Assembly (NCBI GenBank): GCA_025355505.1
Contig: JANXZM010000103.1
Location: 1-50,771, forward strand
From: Acidobacteriaceae bacterium
GTDB taxonomy: Bacteria > Acidobacteriota > Terriglobia > Terriglobales > Acidobacteriaceae
Length of the DNA stretch: 50,771 nt
Reading direction: 5' to 3'
Below are positions 43,222 to 50,771 of this stretch, piece by piece. Both the position numbers and the translations under genes were made by a program. Every line of letters starts with the position of its first letter. Position 1 is the stretch's first letter. The notes under the pieces were generated by a model. The model saw only the letters and a list, made by a program, of their open reading frames with translations. It was not told the DNA's origin and ran no database searches.

Positions 43222-43251
43222 CAAAAAAAGCCAGCCCATGTTGGGACTGGC
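43222..43251 (-). terminator. Rho-independent terminator of lon
   Basis: On the minus strand the hairpin GCCAGTCCCAACATGGGCTGGC is followed directly by TTTTTTTG, 29 bp after the lon stop codon. Confidence 0.9.
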
Positions 43252-43279
43252 AGATGAGAGGCGCAACCTGAGAATTTTC

Positions 43280-45691
43280 TTAGTTGCTAAGCACCTTCTC
43301 GCGTTCCTCGGCGTCCTGGATTTCCTCGCGAGGCGAGGCTGGCAGCGCAAATGCCAGCACCTCGTCGATGGTCTTCACGTAGTGGGGAGTTAATCCGAGC
43401 AACTGCTCGGGCGTCAGGTCTTCCTCGACATTGGTTTTGTTCTCCGCCGGCAAAATCACGTCATGGACACCGGCGCGTTTCGCGGCCAGCACTTTCTCTT
43501 TTATGCCGCCTACTGGAAGCACGTTCCCGCTCAGCGTGATCTCGCCCGTCATCGCCGTCAGCGGACGAACCTGCTTGCCCGACAGCAACGACACCAGCGC
43601 GGTCACAATCGTGACGCCCGCCGAAGGCCCGTCCTTCGGGATCGCTCCCGCGGGCACGTGAATGTGGATGTCGTGGGTGGCGAAAAATTCTTCGTCGATG
43701 CCCAACTGCTTCGCGTTCGAACGCACCCAGCTCAATCCCGCCTGCATGGACTCGCGCATTACGTCCTGAATCTGCCCGGTGATGGTCAGCCCACCTTTGC
43801 CTTTCATCTGGTTGGCTTCGACGAACAACACGTCGCCTCCCGATGGCGTCCACGCCAGTCCCACCACCACGCCCGCGCGCTTGGTGCGCTCCGCGATTTC
43901 GCCCTCGCTGCGCACCTTGATGCCGCCCAGAAACTCCAGCACGATCTCCCTGGTGACCACCAGCTTCTCGTTCTTCCCTTCCGCCAGCCGGCGCGCCTGC
44001 TTACGGCAGATGGTGCCGATGGTCCGTTCCAGGTTCCGTACCCCAGCCTCGCGCGTGTAATGACGGATGATGAAGCTCACCGCCTCTTCCGGAAATTCGA
44101 TCTGCTCCTGCGTGATTCCGTTTTCCTCGATCTGCCGCGGAATCAGGTATTGGAATGCGATGTGTACTTTCTCTTCCTCGGTGTAGCCCTGAAGCTCGAT
44201 AATCTCCATGCGGTCGCGCAGTGGCTCTGCGATCGGATCGAGCATGTTCGCGGTCGTAATGAACAACACCTTGGAGAGATCGAAACTCACGTCCAGATAG
44301 TTGTCGCGAAAAGTCGCGTTCTGCTCCGGATCGAGCGCCTCCAGCAACGCCGAGGCCGGATCGCCGCGGAAGTCACGCCCCACCTTGTCAATTTCGTCGA
44401 GCATGAAGACCGGATCCTTCGTCTCCGCGCGCCGTATGCCCTGGATGATCTGGCCCGGCAACGCTCCGATGTAAGTGCGACGGTGGCCGCGAATCTCGGC
44501 TTCGTCGTGCACTCCGCCGAGCGACAGACGCACGAACTTGCGCCCCAACGCGCGCGCAATGGACTTCCCCAACGAAGTTTTGCCTACGCCCGGAGGCCCA
44601 ACGAAACACAGTATCGGCCCTTTCATGTTGGGCTTTAACCGCCGCACCGAAAGATAATCCAGGATGCGGTCTTTCACTTTCTGCAAGTCGTAGTGGTCGG
44701 CGTCGAGAATCTCCTTCGCCTTCAGAATCTCAATTTCTCCACCCGATGTCTTTGCCCACGGCAGTACGGCCAACCACTCGATGTAGTTTCGTGTCACCGA
44801 ATAATCCGCCGCCATCGGCGACATCCGCGCCAGTCGCCCCAATTCCTTCAGCGCTTCTTTCTTCACTTCGTCGGGCATGCCTGCCGATTCGATCTTTTGC
44901 TTCAGTTCGTCGGTGTCCCGCTGACCCTCGTCCTGCTCGCCCAGTTCTTTTTGGATCGCCTTCATCTGCTCGCGCAGGTAATATTCGCGCTGGGTCTGCT
45001 GCACCCGATCCTGCACTTCCGACTGGATCTTGTTCCGCAGTTGCTGCACTTCCAGTTCCTTGGCCAGATGCTGATTGATCTTTCCCAGCCGCACCCGCAC
45101 ATCGCTGGTCTCCAGCGTCTCCTGCTTGTCGGCCGTCGACAGCGACGGCAGTGACGAGGCGATAAAATCCACCAACCGTCCCGGTTCTTCAATGTTCATC
45201 GCCACCGTCGAAAGCTCATCCGAGAGCGTCGGCGAACCAGCCACGATCTGCTGGAACAACGTCAGCACGTTGCGCTGCAGCGCTTCCATCTCGGAATCCT
45301 TGGGCGGAATCGTCTCGGGAATCGTGGTCACCCGCGCACGCATGAACGGCGAAAGCTGCGCGAAATCCGCCAGCTGAACCCGCTCCAGTCCTTCCGCAAA
45401 AACAAACAGGCTCTGGTTCGGCATCTTCACAACTTTGTGCACCACCGCCAGCGTCCCGATGGCGTACAGATCAGTCGGCTGCGGCGAGTCCACGCGCGCC
45501 TCGCGCTGCGCCACCACCACGATGGTTTTGTCCTCGCCCAGCGAGTTGATCAGTTGCACGGAACTTTCCCGCCCCACCGTCAGCGGAAGTACAGCATGGG
45601 GGAACAATACCGTGTCGCGCACCGGCAGAATCGGCAGCGACCGCTCTGTGGTTTCGTAAGAAGTTTGCTCGATGGAACTAGGATCGCTCAT
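43280..45691 (-). CDS. lon: ATP-dependent protease Lon
   Basis: Lon is the homo-hexameric AAA+ serine protease for damaged and regulatory proteins. Three parts are visible. The N-terminal LON domain starts LPILPVRDTVLFPHAVLPLTVGR. The ATPase has Walker A GPPGVGKTSLGKS, Walker B PVFMLDEIDKVG, and the sensor arginines. The protease carries the Ser in KDGPSAG (Ser690 from this start) and the Lys in GGIKEKVLAA (Lys731). At about 803 aa it has normal length. ATG 45691 has AAGGGA upstream; the frame starts 8 codons earlier without a ribosome binding site. It ends in a good terminator. Confidence 0.97.
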   Translation of the reverse strand: MSDPSSIEQTSYETTERSLPILPVRDTVLFPHAVLPLTVGRESSVQLINSLGEDKTIVVVAQREARVDSPQPTDLYAIGTLAVVHKVVKMPNQSLFVFAEGLERVQLADFAQLSPFMRARVTTIPETIPPKDSEMEALQRNVLTLFQQIVAGSPTLSDELSTVAMNIEEPGRLVDFIASSLPSLSTADKQETLETSDVRVRLGKINQHLAKELEVQQLRNKIQSEVQDRVQQTQREYYLREQMKAIQKELGEQDEGQRDTDELKQKIESAGMPDEVKKEALKELGRLARMSPMAADYSVTRNYIEWLAVLPWAKTSGGEIEILKAKEILDADHYDLQKVKDRILDYLSVRRLKPNMKGPILCFVGPPGVGKTSLGKSIARALGRKFVRLSLGGVHDEAEIRGHRRTYIGALPGQIIQGIRRAETKDPVFMLDEIDKVGRDFRGDPASALLEALDPEQNATFRDNYLDVSFDLSKVLFITTANMLDPIAEPLRDRMEIIELQGYTEEEKVHIAFQYLIPRQIEENGITQEQIEFPEEAVSFIIRHYTREAGVRNLERTIGTICRKQARRLAEGKNEKLVVTREIVLEFLGGIKVRSEGEIAERTKRAGVVVGLAWTPSGGDVLFVEANQMKGKGGLTITGQIQDVMRESMQAGLSWVRSNAKQLGIDEEFFATHDIHIHVPAGAIPKDGPSAGVTIVTALVSLLSGKQVRPLTAMTGEITLSGNVLPVGGIKEKVLAAKRAGVHDVILPAENKTNVEEDLTPEQLLGLTPHYVKTIDEVLAFALPASPREEIQDAEEREKVLSN

Positions 45692-45922
45692 GTTTTTCCC
45701 TTGAGTGACTTTCACTCAACCTTGGATGAATTGAACTGCCACAAAGATGCAGCCTAGGTGCTAGGTTGTTGAATTCTAGACCTTTTTTAGCCTTTTGCAA
45801 GACACAGAAGAGATTCGGCCCCCCCCTCCGGTAACCCAGCTTCGGGACATACCTCCCCTCCTGCACGCCCCGTCTACGCGCATGCGTCAAATCAGCCACT
45901 TTCTCCGGTTCCCAGCCTCCAA

Positions 45923-46294
45923 CTAAAACACGTGCTTCGCGCGCTCGCCCTTAAACACCAGCTCTTGCAGAACGCGCTCGTTCGCCGCATTCAAGACGTA
46001 AATTTTCTGATCGTCGCTGGCCTTCGCGCCCAACGGAACCAGTGCGCACTTTGCGCGCACCTCAACCGGCTTCTTCGTCCCCAACTGCCGGAACACCATG
46101 ATGTGGTCGGATCCCTCCATCACGTGACGGATATCGTAGCTCCCCTTGGGCAACAGCGTGTCCGCCACCCGGACCTTCTCTGCAAACGTTACCTGGTGGT
46201 TGTCGGCAATTCCCAACTGATTTTCGGCGGCCGACAGCGCACCCAGCATAAAGACACACATTAAGACAAGAATCCCAGCAAGCATCTGACGCAT
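45923..46294 (-). CDS. exported hypothetical protein, 123 aa
   Basis: Signal peptide (residues 1-22, cleavage near ALSAAE), then a small beta-rich protein: VTFAEKVRVADTLLPKGSYDIRHVMEGSDHIMVFRQLG and LGAKASDDQKIYVLNAANERVLQELVFKGE. Similar exported proteins occur in Acidobacteriota without known function. AAGGAGG precedes ATG 46294, a strong translation signal. It is upstream of lon in the same orientation, but 231 bp away, so probably a separate unit. Confidence 0.78.
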   Translation of the reverse strand: MRQMLAGILVLMCVFMLGALSAAENQLGIADNHQVTFAEKVRVADTLLPKGSYDIRHVMEGSDHIMVFRQLGTKKPVEVRAKCALVPLGAKASDDQKIYVLNAANERVLQELVFKGERAKHVF

Positions 46295-46507
46295 ACAAGC
46301 CTCCTTATGGCTCTGGGCTAGAACGGCCCACCTTCAGGCTAGAACGAAAGGTGCGGTTCCCGCAGTGCACTGCCTCACACAAGGTTGTGATGAAAGGCCA
46401 CCGATAGAAATACGCCGCATGCAGCTTGGCCACGCCTTCCTCGACCATTCATCGGCGTTGCCCTGCAAGATCATGAATCCCAGATGTGCTGGGTACTGGG
46501 CATTGCC

Positions 46508-47317
46508 TCAAGCTTCCGGATAAATTCCCAGCACCTTCACCAGCTCCGCCACCTCGCCTAAATGCCGCAGGGCATTGCGCGCGTCTTCATCGTCGCCGCG
46601 CAGCAGATCGACAAAAAACACATATTCCCATGGACGCCCGCGCATGGGCCGCGACTCGATCTTGCTCAAACTGATGTCGCGCAGCGCGAACACGCTGAGC
46701 GCCTTGAACAACGCCCCCGGAATGTTCTTCACCTTGAACGCCAGCGAAGTCTTATCCGCGCCGCGCACCGCCAGCGGCTTTCCCCGCCGAATCAGAAAAA
46801 AACGGGTAAAGTTCTTCTTGTCATCCTCAACTCCGGCCTTCAGAATCTTTCCGCCATACACTTCGGAGGCCCGCCGGCTGGCAATCCCCGCCGCATCATG
46901 CAAGGCCTCCGCCACCACGTGCTTCACGCTTCCCGCGGTGTCGTAGAAGGGCTGTGGCTCCAGCTTAGGATTCTTGGCAAACAGGTCGCGGCATTGATCG
47001 AGCGCCACAGGATGCGAGAACACCCGCCGGACGTCCCCAACCTTGGTGCCCGGCAGCGCGATCAGGTTGTGCACAATGCGCAAACGAAATTCGCGCACGA
47101 TGTGCACCTCGCGGCCCAGCAGCAGATCGAAATGTTCGGCGACCGAACCCGCCAACGAGTTCTCAATCGGAATCACCGCGCCGTCCACCGAACCGCGCGT
47201 GACGCGGTCAAAGACCTCCAGCGAGCGCGCGCAAGTCACCACCTTGGCCCGCGGCAACATCGCTTCCGCCGCCTCGTGGCTGAAAGAACCAAGTTCTCCC
47301 TGAATCGCAATCTTCAT
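46508..47317 (-). CDS. pheA: prephenate dehydratase
   Basis: Converts prephenate to phenylpyruvate in phenylalanine synthesis. The 269 aa protein has the catalytic domain (MKIAIQGELGSFSHEAA, VDGAVIPIENSLAGSVAEHFDLL, FYDTAGSVKHVVAEA, NFTRFFLIRRG). A C-terminal regulatory ACT domain follows, with SLAFKVKNIPGALFKALSVFALRDISLSKIESRPMRG and WEYVFFVDL. The frame opens upstream to 47398, but the extra residues are translated palindromic element. ATG 47317, with AAAGGG upstream, starts the fold. Stand-alone type, without chorismate mutase fusion. Confidence 0.95.
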   Translation of the reverse strand: MKIAIQGELGSFSHEAAEAMLPRAKVVTCARSLEVFDRVTRGSVDGAVIPIENSLAGSVAEHFDLLLGREVHIVREFRLRIVHNLIALPGTKVGDVRRVFSHPVALDQCRDLFAKNPKLEPQPFYDTAGSVKHVVAEALHDAAGIASRRASEVYGGKILKAGVEDDKKNFTRFFLIRRGKPLAVRGADKTSLAFKVKNIPGALFKALSVFALRDISLSKIESRPMRGRPWEYVFFVDLLRGDDEDARNALRHLGEVAELVKVLGIYPEA

Positions 47318-47329
47318 CAAGCCCTTTCT

Positions 47330-47392
47330 GTAGAAACGGGGCTTGCCCCGTTTCACTCCGCGATTGGGAGACGCGGCAAGCCGCGTCTCTAC
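47330..47392. repeat. palindromic element GTAGAAACGGGG...GCGTCTCTAC
   Basis: Two back-to-back hairpins: AAACGGGG-CTTG-CCCCGTTT on the left and GAGACGCGG-CAAG-CCGCGTCTC on the right, between the pheA start and the acetyltransferase stop. Related to 32774-32825. Confidence 0.8.
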
Positions 47393-47404
47393 GGGCAATC
47401 GAAC

Positions 47405-47866
47405 TCATCCCACCGGCGACCGCGCTAACTCCTTCGCCATAACTAGAGCGTCGAGTTGTCCAGAATAGTAGCCCGCGACCGTCTTCTCCACGAAGTATCC
47501 TTTCTCCTTATAGAAGCGAATCGCGGCTTCGTTATTCACCGGAGTCTCCAGCGCCACCGTTGCCGCGCCCGACCTTGACAGCTTTTCTTCCGCAGCCTGC
47601 AACAAAACCGAGCCGATACCGGTCCGCCGAGCCTTCGCAATCACATCGATGGTAATGATGTGCCCACTCTTGCGCCGACTCTCCGCCACAATAAATCCGT
47701 CAATGCCGCCGTCGCCTTCGGCCACCAAAGTAAACGACCCCGGCCGGCGCATATAAAAAGCCAACTCCGGCCGCGAGTACGCCAATTGCGGATCAAAGCA
47801 ATCCTGGTCAATTTGCCAAAGCGTGTCAAAGTCAGCTTTCTCGAATTGTCGGATGCGAAACGACAC
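47405..47866 (-). CDS. GNAT acetyltransferase (RimI-like)
   Basis: The 153 aa protein is a single GNAT fold: FRIRQFEKADFDTLWQIDQDCF, SGHIITIDVIAKARRTGIGSVLLQAAEEKL (acetyl-CoA pyrophosphate loop R-x-x-G-I-G) and NNEAAIRFYKEKGYFVEKTVAGYY. This pattern fits RimI-type N-terminal or small-molecule acetyltransferases. The frame is open to 47995; the fold starts at GTG 47866 (VSFRIRQF), chosen here with moderate confidence because no strong ribosome binding site is present. The gene is divergent from the RHS gene. Confidence 0.88.
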   Translation of the reverse strand: MSFRIRQFEKADFDTLWQIDQDCFDPQLAYSRPELAFYMRRPGSFTLVAEGDGGIDGFIVAESRRKSGHIITIDVIAKARRTGIGSVLLQAAEEKLSRSGAATVALETPVNNEAAIRFYKEKGYFVEKTVAGYYSGQLDALVMAKELARSPVG

Positions 47867-48092
47867 GCCGCCATTGTAGCGGGAGTAAACAATTCGGAGG
47901 TGAGGGTGCCCCGCTACGCGGGCCTTTCGAGAAGTGGAGCGCGTGTCGACCCTCGACGATCTGTTGTCCAAGAACGGAGCAAATGGCAACCTCAAGTTGT
48001 CGTTGGATTTTAAGGGTGCGCCAACTCCTCGATTTCAAGGGAGCAGGTCACAATTGACACCCTTACAGCGGCCGTGGTAACACTGTGGCGCC

Positions 48093-50771
48093 ATGAGATA
48101 CTTTCTTCTCTGCATCTTCGCCTTCTGCATCGTTGTTACCTTCGCAGGATCGGCCCATGCACAGACGCCGTGCGATAACACTGGGCATTTTGTATGTTTG
48201 ACAGGCTTTTCCATCTCGCCGGGATCGATCCGCGGTGACCGGTCCGAGCCCGCCACTGCACAGGTTCAAGTTTTTGTTTCTTACGGCTACACTAGTACGC
48301 CCATTCCCCTGGAAATGTGGGGAAGTGGCGGTGGCTATCTGTACACTAATTGCTCGGGTCAATGGGTCGCAATCACAGACATTAGCTGTAATTTTGCCGT
48401 GACCCAGGGTAGCAACACACTGACATTTCCGATTCAGGGCTTGGACCTTTACACCTATCCCACGACTTCCACCGTGACCGTCTACGAGAACATTACTCTT
48501 AGCGCCTCGGTCAACCTTATAGGCGATCCGCAACTGACGTGTACCAGCGCACTCTGCGCCCAGCCCATCAACCTGCTGAATGGAAACACGTGGATCACGC
48601 AGCACGACTACAGTCTGCCTGGACTGGGTGGAGGCATCGCCCTGGATCGCACCTGGAACAGCCTATGGCCCAGCTCCGGCAACGCCCTGCCCGTCAGCGG
48701 AATGTTCGGGGATAGCTGGCGCAGCACCTACGAGGAACATCTCCTGGTTTCCGGCACTTTTCTGACCTACTACACGGCCTCGGGAGACCACTGGTTTTTC
48801 AACTACAATTCGGGAAGCCAAACCTATTCTGTTGTCAGCCCGCCGGACCAGCACGCCACCATCACCTACAACTCAGCCACGCTTCAATATCTCCTGACTT
48901 TGAAGAGCGGAGACACGCGCGTTTTCAACGGCGCCGGCAACCTCCTCTCCCTGGTTGATCGCAATGGCAATACAGCCACGCTGACCTACGACACCTCCAA
49001 CCGGCTTTCGCAGGTCAAGGATGCGGCGAACCGCACCGTCACCTTCAACTACACCAACCCATCGTTCCCGAACCTGGTCACCACCGCCCAGGACGCGACT
49101 GGCACCATCGCCACGTACACATATTTGTCCAGTCTCCTCTCCAACGTCACCTATCCCGACGGCTCTCAATTCAACTTCACCTACGACCTCAACAACCTGA
49201 TCCTCAGCGTCACCGACGCCCAAAGCAAGGTGATCGAAAGCCACACCTACGACAGCAGCCGGCGCGGCCTGACCTCTTCGCGCGCCAACGGGGTGGAAGC
49301 GGTGACCGTGAGCTATCCGGCCCCGGGAACGACTACGGTAACCGATTCGGCGGGGAACACCACAACCTACGGATACACCTACGAGCAAGCGGCAAAGTAC
49401 GTGAGCGCGGTGACCGGCCCCGCCTGCTCAAGCTGCTATCCACAGACCACGTCCTCCTACGGCTATGACCCGTACGGCAACCGGACCTCCACCGTGGACG
49501 GCAACGGAAACATAATTTCCTACACCACCGACCCCAACGGCAACCAAACCAGCACGTCGACCACGCTGGCGAATGGACAAGCCGCAACCACGCAGTGGAC
49601 CTACAACAATTTCGCCGAAGTCCTGACCACGACCGATCCGCTGAACAACGTAACCACGAACGGGTACGATCCCAAGGGAAATCTGCTGACCGCAACCACC
49701 CCGTCTCCCGACGGAGGCACCACCCCAGGCAGCGTCACCACGTTTACCTACAACGCTAACGGCACCTTGAAAACCATCAAGGACCCGCTCGGCAACATCA
49801 CGACGCTCACCTATTACACCACGGGTCTGGTCAACACCGTCAAGGACGCCAACGCCAAAGTGACGACCTATACCTACGATCCGCGGGGCAACCGGCTGAC
49901 CATTCAGGACCCGGTCAACGGGGCCACCAAGCTGACGACATTTACCTATGACCCAATGAACCGGATGACCTCGATCACGTATCCTGCCCAGACCACGGCG
50001 GTACAGTTCCACTACGACTATCGCGGGCGGCGCGACTACGTGACCGACCAGAACGGCAACAAGACGACCTATACCTACGACGATGCCGACCGGCTGGCGT
50101 CGGTAACCGATGCTCAGAGCCCGACGCCGGGGGTGACGCAGTACGGCTACGACAATGAAAATAATCTGACGACCATCACCGACGCCCTCAGCCACCAGAC
50201 CGTGCTCAGCTACGATCCGCAGCGCCGCCTGTCCCAGACCAAGTTTCCCTCGTTGCTGGTCGAAACCTATGGCTACGACAACAATAACAACCTGACCTCG
50301 AAAATTGACCGGAAAAACCAGGCGATCCAGTATTCCTACGACGCGCTGAACCGGCTGGCGAAGAAGACGTATCCGGATCAGAGCACCGTGACCTACACCT
50401 ACGACCTGAACAGCCGTCAGACCCAGGCGCAGGACGCGACGGGCACCTACGGCTTCACCTACGACAACATGAATCGGCTGACGCAGACGACGACGCAGTA
50501 TGCGTTTCTAACCGGGCAGAATTTCCAGAACAACTACACCTACGACGCGGCTTCAAACCGCAAGACGCTGACCGCGCCCGACGGCAGCACGAACGCCTAC
50601 ACCTACGACGTGCTGAACCGCCTGGCTACGCTGACCAACTCGCTGACCGGCCAGTTCGGCTTCGGCTATGACGCTCTCAGCCGCCGGAATTCGCTGACCC
50701 GGCCCAACGGCGTCAACACAACCTACACCTATGACCCAGTGTCCAACCTGCTCTCCACGCTGCACAAGCTG
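48093..50771 (+). CDS. secreted RHS/YD-repeat protein, 3' end outside the window
   Basis: One uninterrupted frame of 893 codons runs from ATG 48093 to the last base. A signal peptide (residues 1-23, AGSAHA) is followed by a Cys-containing N-terminal domain. The RHS entry segment follows (INLLNGNTWITQHDYSLPGL, GGGIALDRTWN), then a long series of YD/RHS repeats. Many are of the form TYTYD-x(2)-NRL-x(3)-D-x-G-N (for example TTYTYDPRGNRLTIQDPVNG and YTYDAASNRKTLTAPDG). RHS proteins form hollow beta-cocoons that often shelter a C-terminal toxin; the C-terminus and any immunity gene are not visible. No good ribosome binding site precedes ATG 48093, so the start is approximate. Confidence 0.9.
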   Translation, partial: MRYFLLCIFAFCIVVTFAGSAHAQTPCDNTGHFVCLTGFSISPGSIRGDRSEPATAQVQVFVSYGYTSTPIPLEMWGSGGGYLYTNCSGQWVAITDISCNFAVTQGSNTLTFPIQGLDLYTYPTTSTVTVYENITLSASVNLIGDPQLTCTSALCAQPINLLNGNTWITQHDYSLPGLGGGIALDRTWNSLWPSSGNALPVSGMFGDSWRSTYEEHLLVSGTFLTYYTASGDHWFFNYNSGSQTYSVVSPPDQHATITYNSATLQYLLTLKSGDTRVFNGAGNLLSLVDRNGNTATLTYDTSNRLSQVKDAANRTVTFNYTNPSFPNLVTTAQDATGTIATYTYLSSLLSNVTYPDGSQFNFTYDLNNLILSVTDAQSKVIESHTYDSSRRGLTSSRANGVEAVTVSYPAPGTTTVTDSAGNTTTYGYTYEQAAKYVSAVTGPACSSCYPQTTSSYGYDPYGNRTSTVDGNGNIISYTTDPNGNQTSTSTTLANGQAATTQWTYNNFAEVLTTTDPLNNVTTNGYDPKGNLLTATTPSPDGGTTPGSVTTFTYNANGTLKTIKDPLGNITTLTYYTTGLVNTVKDANAKVTTYTYDPRGNRLTIQDPVNGATKLTTFTYDPMNRMTSITYPAQTTAVQFHYDYRGRRDYVTDQNGNKTTYTYDDADRLASVTDAQSPTPGVTQYGYDNENNLTTITDALSHQTVLSYDPQRRLSQTKFPSLLVETYGYDNNNNLTSKIDRKNQAIQYSYDALNRLAKKTYPDQSTVTYTYDLNSRQTQAQDATGTYGFTYDNMNRLTQTTTQYAFLTGQNFQNNYTYDAASNRKTLTAPDGSTNAYTYDVLNRLATLTNSLTGQFGFGYDALSRRNSLTRPNGVNTTYTYDPVSNLLSTLHKL

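Noticed and set aside
48063-48605. 180-codon minus-strand frame
   Set aside because: Antisense to the signal peptide and N-terminal domain of the RHS protein, which is the better-supported frame.
49428-50195. 255-codon minus-strand Val/Gly-rich frame
   Set aside because: Antisense shadow of the YD repeats. The repetitive pattern mirrors the plus-strand repeats.

Overview
The window (about 50.8 kb, moderately high GC) looks like a chromosomal segment of an Acidobacteriota (Terriglobia-like) bacterium. This is inferred from the gene mix: heterotetrameric glycyl-tRNA synthetase, HemQ-type heme enzyme, a short Hfq-like Sm protein, many tiny zinc-ribbon and membrane proteins, SYLF and DUF4397 proteins, and spacers full of short palindromic elements. 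No rRNA, CRISPR array, transposase or clear prophage is visible. No marker gene here proves the phylum.

Region 1 (1-20.1 kb) is mostly housekeeping on the minus strand. It holds tRNA-Glu, a recO-glyQ-glyS-ppdK run, a 7Fe-type ferredoxin, a B12-binding radical SAM protein and an aconitase-family enzyme built as small (swivel) domain then large (catalytic) domain. After these come suhB, an Hfq-like protein, a two-gene molybdopterin oxidoreductase (an FeS-NrfD fusion subunit plus a catalytic subunit without a Tat signal), and the cysK-cysE operon.

Region 2 (20.1-31.8 kb) is an accessory, stress-type island of small genes on both strands. It contains zinc-ribbon proteins, 48-57 aa membrane proteins (DUF3309, lmo0937-like, a Thivi_2564-like gene broken by TGA at a Trp codon), a Gln-rich secreted protein, an AcpA-like phosphoesterase, a zinc-dependent phospholipase C-like protein, a SagB-like double nitroreductase, a SYLF lipid-binding protein and a Crp/Fnr regulator. 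A 154-bp direct repeat occurs at 21415 and 27206. Several upstream regions share palindromes or longer sequence, which suggests co-regulation. Four genes here are too short for usual ORF calling and were read directly.

Region 3 (31.8-48 kb) returns to core functions: tRNA-Gln, an isochorismatase-fold hydrolase, a P-loop kinase-like protein, hemQ, an alkyltransferase-like protein (PWHR instead of PCHR), a DUF4397 lipoprotein, a STAS protein, the dnaX-ybaB-recR recombination/replication cluster, a CHAD-HD fusion, lon, pheA and a GNAT acetyltransferase. Region 4 (48.1 kb to the end) is the first 893 codons of a secreted RHS/YD-repeat protein that runs off the window.

The most distinctive signals lie at the DNA level. 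Intergenic palindromic elements have entered coding sequence in the aconitase-family gene (between the fused domains), dnaX (two tandem in-frame copies in the tau linker) and the 3' end of the CHAD-HD gene. Many spacers also carry their own word-like short imperfect repeats.
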